Source: Parachlorella kessleri | Taxonomy: Eukaryota; Chlorophyta; Trebouxiophyceae; Chlorellales; Chlorellaceae | DNA: 25,036 nt | Assembly: GCA_001598975.1 (NCBI GenBank) | Contig: BBXU01002863.1 | Span: 1-25,036, forward strand | Direction: 5' to 3' | Shown here: one piece after another, positions 19,061 through 25,036 of the stretch | How the letters are laid out: each line of letters opens with the position of its first letter | Position numbering within the stretch: position 1 is the first letter of the stretch | Notes under the pieces: generated by a model | What the model saw: only the letters and a program-made list of their open reading frames with translations | Databases searched by the model: none | What the model was told of the DNA's origin: nothing | Program-made: the position numbers and the translations under genes

Positions 19061-22000
19061 ATGATGGACGCTGTTGTGTTCAAAGGGAAGTGCCACGTGC
19101 AGTTCACCCAAGTTCCGATGCCCACAGTCGTCGATCCCACCAATGCAGTAGTTAAGGTGGAGCTATGCGGGCTGTGTGGCAGCGACATGCACCCCTACCA
19201 CTGCCGGGAGCAGGGCCTTGACCAAGGCACGGTCATGGGCCACGAGTTTGTGGGCACCGTCGTAAGCACCGGTGAGCAAGTGGGGTGCTGCAGGCTGCCA
19301 CCAACTCATCTGCCAGCCTCCTGTCCAGGCTGCCATAGGGGCTGCGACCTTCACTGAAGTGCGCAGGCCGTCAGGTGCACAGCCCAGCCACTCCCCGCCG
19401 AGCAAGTCTCTGTCCACTCCTGTCGCCCAACTAACCTCGGCAGGATCAGGGACGGTCCCGGCAGCGGCATGTCAGTACCCTGCGGGCAGCAACCCTGTGT
19501 CCCAGTCCCCCTTGCACGCCCCGCCCCCCAGCTCGGTGCTGAAGCGCAGGTGCAGCTTTGTATGGCTTTATCTCCCTCACAAGCCCACCTTCCTGGCTGC
19601 ATTCCGTAGGCACAGGAGTGACCCGCTGCCAGCCTGGAGACCGCGTGATGAGCCCCTTCACCACCTGCTGCGGCAGCTGCTACTTTTGCCGGGTGGGGCT
19701 GACCGCCCGCTGCGAGCGGGGGCAGCTGTTTGGGTGGGTGGAAGGCGGCATGGGGCTGCAAGGGGCCCAGGCGCAATACATCAGGTGGGATGAGACATTG
19801 CAGCACCAAGGATGGGGCGCTTACCTGCTGCTTGGGTGGCTGGAGGCTGCAGTGAGCTGAGGCTACCATATGGTAACCACTTTCTTGGAGGGTCTGCATT
19901 CTGCACTAGCTATGTCATACTTGCTACCTTGAAGTGGTGACCGGCAGCGCCAGGCTGCAGGAAGTGCACAGGAGCAGGCGCAGTGGAGCCGTGTCCTGCC
20001 CCCAAGTCCTGCACCGCTGCCCTGCAGCCTGTCGCAGGGTGCCGCTGGCTGACTCAACCTTAGTCACGGTCCCTGAGGGCGTGTCAGACGAGGAGGCCCT
20101 GCTGCTGGGAGACGTCTTCAGCACCGGCTTCTTTGCTGCCCACAATGCGGGCATTGGCGGGGGTGGCGGCAGGATCCCCATGAGCCTCCCAGCAGCCGCT
20201 GGAGCAGCACCAGTGGATGAGGCGGATGCGAGTGGCCAAGCTAGCAATGCTGGAGGCAGCACCGCGTGCCAGGCGCAGGCCGGCGCAAATGGACAGCAGC
20301 AGCAGCAGCAGCAAGAGGAGGAGGAGAGCCAGCAGGCTGGGGAGCTGGATGGTCAGGTGGTGGCCGTGGTGGGGTGTGGGCCAGTGGGGCTGATGGCGGT
20401 GATAGGTGAGTCTGTGTTGTGTGGTTCAGAAGGCCGACAGCCTGGGACCACCATGCACGACCATTGCGCAGTTGGTCTGCACCCAGGGTCCTGCCGGCAT
20501 GTAGGCAAGCTCCTCATTGCTGCTTGCCTTCACTCCCCAATTGAGGGGCAACCGGATGCCACCTCTGCACCCCTAGGGCTGCGATTCTGCTGGTCCTGGA
20601 TTTTGAGTTGAGTGTACGGCGTACTGCTTCATAACAGTTGGCTGGGTATTTGAGTGTCCTACCAGCTGCCGGCTGTTTGTGTCGCCCTGGCAAACAGATC
20701 CCTCCCAGAGCAGGTCTCTGGTTTCTGATACTGTCTTGCTCCCCTGTCACTTCCTCAGCCGCACGGGCGCTCGGGGCCAAGACTATCCTCGCAATCGACT
20801 CGCTCCCAGAGCGGCTGGCAATGGCTGCTAAGTTGGGGGCCCAGCCTGTGGACAGGGGGCAGCAGGACCCGCTGCTAGCTGTCAGGTATGTGTTTCTCCC
20901 CCACTCCTGGCTGCCCGTCATAACAACCTGCAGAGAGCTGCGGGCCGCAGTAAGAGTGAGTGCTGCCTTAGTGGCAGCTAGATGACCTGGGGAGTGTGTT
21001 GCTCCTGGCCTTTAAAGCCTGCTGTACTTGTGGTGACTGCCTTGTGGTACTTGCCGTCCTGCGTCTTGTTCCCCTTGCAGGGCTGCTACAGAAGGCAGGG
21101 GCGCGGATGTGGCCCTGGAGCTGGTGGGTGCTCCCTCCGCTTTGAGGGCCGCGTACGACTTTGTGAGGCCGGGGGGGACCATCTCAGCGGTTGGCTGCCA
21201 CACAGGTGAGCCCGCAGATATCCACCATACCAGATAGGAAAGGAAGATACCGACCAGAATCGGAGTATGCATTTTGTCTGCCCACCTGGGGCGGTGTCTG
21301 TACCCCTCGCCATGCTTGAGCTGTGCTGGATATGACGCTTTGCACTCCTGGGTATGATGCCTTATTCTTCAGCTTATCACTACACCAAGTGCAGCAGCAG
21401 TGATGCTTATTGGATAGAACTTACCTGCTTGAACGCCTGCTGCCGAAAACCACAAGGTATTGTATGATACTTTTGCCTGTCAAGTCACTGTGCTTAGGTA
21501 AATTGGCTATGTCTGCCCTTCTCTGCCCACTTTGCTGCAGACCCCGGCTTTCCCTTCACCCCTGCCGAAGCCTACAACAAGAACATCACCTTCAAAACCG
21601 GCAGGTGCCCCGCCAGGTAAGGCGCTGCCTACAAGCAGCTCCTTTAGTGCTGCAGTGGGAGAGGGCAAACAGGAAGTTCACAGCATTGAGCAGCCACTGA
21701 GCTGCCTTCGTGCAACCTTGCCTTTTCTGACAGGGCTCTGTGGCGGTGGTGGGCAGGCAGGTGGGTTGCAGCGAGCAGTAAGCCGTCAGTGCCGGGAGCA
21801 AGGCGTGCCTTGTGGGCTGGCCTGAGTGTCTGAGGCAGGAAACCCCTCCCCAAGACTAGCAATGCCCCCGACACTCTGATCTCTGGTGTGTCACGAGCCT
21901 TGCCAAGCCAGCACCATGCCATGGAGCATGACTCATGCACTGGCTCACTCATAGGAGTTGGCAGGCTGTGCGTGCTACGCTATGCCTGCTGCAGGGTATG

Positions 22001-22297
22001 CAGGGAGACCTTGCTGCCCCCGATGGCAGTGGTGGACCTGTTAGGTAGAACTGATAAATCCAACAGTCCACACAAGCGTTTAAAACTCAAACGCCTGCAG
22101 CCAAGTTCATTCCAATAAGGTTTGGTTGCTGCAGGTTCTACATGGAGCAGCTGCTGCCCCTCGTGCAGTCCAAGCAAGTGGACATTACTCCCGTCATCAG
22201 CCACAGGGTGCCCCTACGGGAAGCTGCACGAGCCTACCAGCTCTTTGACGAGAAGCAGGAGGGCTGCACCAAGGTCGTGTTCAAGCCGTGGGATTAA
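19061..22297 (+). CDS. Zinc-containing alcohol dehydrogenase (MDR family) with low-complexity insertion
   Basis: This is an NAD(P)-dependent alcohol/aldehyde oxidoreductase of the medium-chain family; the substrate is not predictable. Exons: 19061-19271, 19610-19784, 20038-20405, 20759-20885, 21081-21205, 21541-21616, 22135-22297. All phases agree, giving 414 residues. The GroES-like half has GLCGSD (Cys39) and GHE (His61, Glu62) for catalytic zinc. Cys91, 94, 97 and 105 (C-x2-C-x2-C-x7-C) bind structural zinc. The Rossmann motif is GCGPVG at 241-246, followed by AID near the cofactor ribose site. Between the halves, residues about 169-230 are a Gly/Ala/Gln/Glu-rich insertion, including seven Gln then four Glu, absent from typical 340-380-residue relatives. 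ATG 19061 is the first ATG in its open frame. It resembles plant and bacterial formaldehyde-dehydrogenase-like MDR proteins. No targeting leader is evident. Confidence 0.94.
21987..22160 (+). repeat. Degenerate copy of dehydrogenase exon 7 start and acceptor
   Basis: 21987-22020 and 22127-22160 match at 26 of 34 positions, 140 bases apart, including TGCTGCAGG at the splice acceptor. Translated after the acceptor, the copy gives RVCRETLLP beside the exon's RFYMEQLLP. The offset is not a multiple of three and the copy's frame meets a TAA before the true exon. Confidence 0.65.
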
Positions 22298-22396
22298 CCC
22301 CGAGGATAGTTGTCGGCACAATTGGTGTGGAGACTGTGGCGCTGCACATGCTTTGAGGGTTACCAGCTGCTTGAGGCTCAGCAGGAGGGCGGCACG
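22235..22396 (+). repeat. Degenerate copy of dehydrogenase C-terminal coding end in its 3' UTR
   Basis: 22235-22270 (coding) and 22361-22396 (past the stop) match at 28 of 36 positions, 126 bases apart. The coding unit reads YQLFDEKQEGCT and the copy YQLLEAQQEGGT. The copy is beyond the stop codon at 22295-22297. Confidence 0.75.
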
Positions 22397-22943
22397 TGCC
22401 TATGATTCCAAGCCTTCCTGTTCTCCAGCTTGTAACTTGGGGCTTGAAAACCATCCAACTTGTTCCTCCTGGGTATGGCAGCTGTGTGAGCCATGTGATG
22501 GCACCTAGCTGCTTGATCCCGCGCAGAGGCGCGCACAATAGTTGTGTCAGCTTTCAGACAAGCAGCTGTCAAGGCTAGCCAGAGGCTGCCAGGGTCCAGG
22601 GTCCATGCTGTCCTTGCTTGTAGACAAACCACGCAGCTCCTGTGAAGGTGGCACTTCTGCCTGGCCTTTGTGGCAGCCACCGCTTGTAATGCCTGGACGC
22701 CGAGGCCAGCCCAGACCACACCACTCAAATACATAATTTGAGCCATTCTGGCTGCCTTACCATCACTTTACTTACTCGAGACAAGCCTTCCTCAGGAGAT
22801 GCACTGCTAGCACATAACGGCCCGGTCCAGGATCACCATCAATTCTGCCAAATCTTAGCAAATTATGACTAAGCTGCGGCAACCCCCCGTCGCCACAGTC
22901 TGCCGCCCAGGCTAGCACTGGAGCCGGTCCTGCTCACACGCCC
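22298..22943. other. Spacer between convergent dehydrogenase and SAP genes
   Basis: It should contain both 3' UTRs. TGTAA on the plus strand occurs at 22431-22435 (134 bases after the dehydrogenase stop) and 22685-22689. An inverted repeat pairs CTCAAAT (22724-22730) with ATTTGAG (22736-22742). No minus-strand TGTAA was found for the SAP gene. No further gene was recognised. Confidence 0.55.
22431..22435 (+). terminator. TGTAA signal for the dehydrogenase gene
   Basis: The algal poly(A)-type pentamer lies 134 bases after the stop codon and just past the 3' UTR echo. Confidence 0.5.
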
Positions 22944-24420
22944 TCACCGCTGCCCCCCGCTAGGGCCACCAGTGGGCCCAGCCTTGCGCGCCTGTCGACG
23001 CAGCTGCCGCTGCGGTGGTGGTGTCAGGCCCAGCGTCTCGTCTGTTTGCAGGGCCACATGCTCCACATTGCGCCCCTCCCCAGCCAGCAGCTTCTCCAGG
23101 GCCGCCTCCTGCAAGTGTTCCAGCACCTTAGCATGTAACACCATGAGCATAGTTGCATCCAGCCAAGTCAGCACTGCTCAACCCTACGTCATCTCTGTTC
23201 ACACTACCTGCCATCCTTACTGAGACCAGGCCTTCCACGCCATAAACATATTGAGGTTGTAGTTCAATTGGTTAGAGCAACGCTTCAGCTCTAGGTTCTC
23301 AACCGTGCAGGCCCAGTAGTCATCCTAGGGACCACCGGCCCGCTTGCCGACTGGCAACACGCAACAAGGATCACTGTCCTGCCCAGACATGACCAGCGTC
23401 TAACAAAGCTCATTTACTCTACAAACTGCTAAGTCCAGCACGCACCTCTGCAGTAGCCATCGGACCCGCGGCAAGAGTGCCGGGCGCAGCCGTACTGCGA
23501 CCCCGCTTGCTGGCAGCGGCTGGGGTACCAGGCCCCCGCCGCTTCTTGGCCCCCTTGGGCGGCTGCTGCTGCTGCTCCTGCTGCCCTTGCGGCTCCTCTT
23601 CCTGCTGCTTCGCTGAGGCACCATCTTTGCCGGGGGTTTCTGGCAGGTGGGCCGCATCGTCAGTCCCTGTGCCAGGTTGTCCCCACTGATACACCTCAGG
23701 CGATACGAGAGGCGCCTCGTCGGACCCATCCTCTTCCCCTGGCCTTGCAGCCTGCTCCCCTGCTGGGCCTGCTGGGACGGCACTCCCGGCGGCTGCTACC
23801 CTCCCGCTACTCTTTCGGGCTCCCCTGCGCGGTCCAGGGCTGGGCGTTGGGGCGCCCCCCGCGGCCTCAGCGGCCGCTGCCGCTGACCCCATCTCTGCCC
23901 CCGCGCCCGCTCCTGCGGCTGCCTCTTTCTTGGCACCCCTGCCCAAGCGCGGTGGAGCACGCTGCCGCGGCTTACGGCTCCCAGGCGGCCTGCTCTCCGT
24001 CGCCTCCGCCTCAGCAACAGCCTGGGTCACAATGCCCTCGTGGGCCACCATCGCCTGCCCCAGCTCCACAGACGCCTCCTCTGCCGCGGCCTCCAGCTGC
24101 GTGACTGCTGCCGCTGCCACTGCTGGCTGCTCAGCCTCACGCCCAGTAGCAACGTTAGCCGTGGCAGCCACCGGCACAAGGCCACTGCTGCCCGCTGCCT
24201 GTGCCGCTGCATGAGCAGTACCGCCCGTGGTACCACCCGCCTCAGCGGTACCGGCAGTACCGGAAGCTGCCAGGGCTCCCTCCAGGCGTGCCACCAGGTC
24301 GGCCTTTCTTCCCGAGATGGGCAGGCCCAGCACGGCCAGCCTGGCACGCAGCAGCGGCAGCGTGAGCTTGGAGGGCGCCACGTCAGCTGGGTCGTCCGGG
24401 GCGCAGTGGCTCACAAACTC
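22944..24420 (-). CDS. SAP-domain protein, 3' part; upstream exons not resolved
   Basis: Two exons are supported on the minus strand, 24420-23446 (325 codons) and 23108-22944 (54 codons plus TGA), joined in phase 0 across GTGCGT and TTGCAG. The first starts EFVSHCAPDDPADVAPSKLT and continues LPLLRARLAVLGLPISGRKA. This matches the SAP motif, a short helix-turn-helix that binds DNA or sometimes RNA, in nuclear proteins. A long Ala/Gly/Glu-rich disordered region follows, with basic patches (SRKPRQRAPPRLGRGAKK) and a late KGAKKRRGPGTPAAASKRGR that looks like a nuclear-localisation or AT-hook-like segment. The last exon is EAALEKLLAGEGRNVEHVAL and ends in a basic, Gly-rich tail. The true protein start lies upstream and was not found. 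Beyond SAP the family is not recognised. Confidence 0.7.
23253..23304 (+). tRNA. tRNA-like fragment, probably a pseudogene
   Basis: TAGTTCAATTGGTTAGAGCA (23260-23279) is an excellent D-arm and A-box sequence, very like organellar tRNA-Asp. GTTC can pair with GAGC. After it no five-base anticodon stem forms, and GGTTCTCAACC is only a distorted T-arm. GGTTG at 23255 can pair with CAACC at 23300. It lies in the SAP gene intron on the opposite strand. Confidence 0.3.
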
Positions 24421-24545
24421 CTGCGGGGGCGGCAGGAGGAGACCAGGACTCAGATCTCATGAACAAGACTCGCAAACTCCTGTGGGGTGGCAGGGGGAAA
24501 GCAGCAGACAAAACCTCCTGGACAAGGCTCACAAACTCCTGCGGG
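24410..24545 (-). repeat. Three 59-base tandem units at the SAP exon start
   Basis: CTCACAAACTCCTGCGGG at 24410-24427 recurs at 24469-24486 (16 of 18 identical) and 24528-24545 (18 of 18), with exactly 59 bases between units. The unit covers the splice acceptor and first codons of the SAP exon, so three CAG|GAGTTTG-type acceptors line up in the intron. 59 is not a multiple of three, so the extra acceptors would shift frame relative to each other. Confidence 0.85.
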
Positions 24546-25036
24546 TGAGCAAGGTAAACAGCAGATGATGTGTTCGGATGTCATGAAAGAGGCTCTCAAG
24601 GCAAAGGCTGGTGTGGCTGCAGACAGCAGTGGTTGTCGGGAGCGGGTTGCTGTGCCTGCTTCGCAGCCTAGTCCACAAACCGGCAGCCTAGCGAGCCACA
24701 GGTGCCAGGGGATATATGGCAGGACTGGACTAACTCGGCTCGCTGATGTGCCACCTTGCCTCAAGTCTCAAGTTTGCTTCAGAGGGCGGGAGGGTCCCCA
24801 ACGACGTAAACCCTGCCTGTCGCCCCTTGACCACCCCTCCCCACCTTTGCCATTCCTCTCAGCCCTGCCTTCCGCCCCCAGCACCAGGCAGGAGGAACTG
24901 GTAGGCCTCGCAGGCATGCGTGACCTTTTCAGCCACGCCCCAGCTGCAGCCTGACGCTGTCACGGTATGCCAACCCACTACCTCCGGCCGTGGCCCAGGT
25001 GCAGGTTTCAGTTTGTGCAACCCTCAGCTGACTCTG
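24546..25036 (-). other. Upstream part of the SAP gene, exons unresolved
   Basis: A possible exon on the minus strand near 24950-24885 reads WGVAEKVTHACEAYQFLLPG between an acceptor-like CTGCAG and GTGCTG. Its phase does not join the known SAP exon directly, so it is not asserted. Nothing else is recognised. Confidence 0.25.

Noticed and set aside
1..25036. CRISPR arrays, bacterial operons or phage genes
   Set aside because: No spaced direct repeats of that kind and no prokaryotic gene organisation; the genes are intron-rich and eukaryotic.

Overview
The window looks like nuclear DNA of a green alga (Chlorophyta, probably Chlamydomonadales or a relative). The coding regions are split into short exons by small GT-AG introns, often with GTGAG-type donors. 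TGTAA poly(A)-type signals lie 130-360 bases past several stop codons. Two proteins start with organelle-targeting-like leaders, and simple CAG/Gln and Gly/Ala runs are common. No bacterial operon, CRISPR array or complete transposon was seen. All exon models were built by eye from splice signals, reading phase and protein-family conservation.

Layout. (1) 15-2870, minus: a plastid SecY-type translocase subunit, cut by the window start. (2) 3164-4937, plus: a mitochondrial Mth938/DUF498 protein like complex I assembly factor NDUFAF3, divergent from SecY across a 293-base spacer. (3) 6126-8418, plus: a bZIP transcription factor with an unusual basic region. (4) 8419-10793: a long spacer between convergent genes. 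(5) 10794-15337, minus: a complete ten-exon mitochondrial cysteine desulfurase, NFS1. (6) 15772-18647: two U1 snRNA genes, facing each other, in the arms of a roughly 600-base inverted duplication around about 1.7 kb of unclear, partly protein-like sequence. (7) 19061-22297, plus: a seven-exon zinc alcohol dehydrogenase with a low-complexity insertion. (8) 22944-24420, minus: the 3' part of a SAP-domain protein.

NFS1 supplies sulfur for mitochondrial Fe-S clusters and NDUFAF3-like proteins serve assembly of complex I, an Fe-S-rich complex. Otherwise the genes look like unrelated housekeeping neighbours and nothing suggests a functional cluster.

The most unusual signal is a recurring pattern of degenerate copies ('echoes') of exon edges, placed 24-140 bases from the true edge. 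They occur in introns or 3' UTRs of four different genes (SecY, NFS1, ADH, SAP). Several carry a copied splice site, and three would extend the protein in frame by 27, 30 or 33 codons without a stop. The second notable item is the U1 pair: both copies keep an almost identical 161-base RNA and a 69-base upstream block, while the flanking duplicated DNA has decayed.
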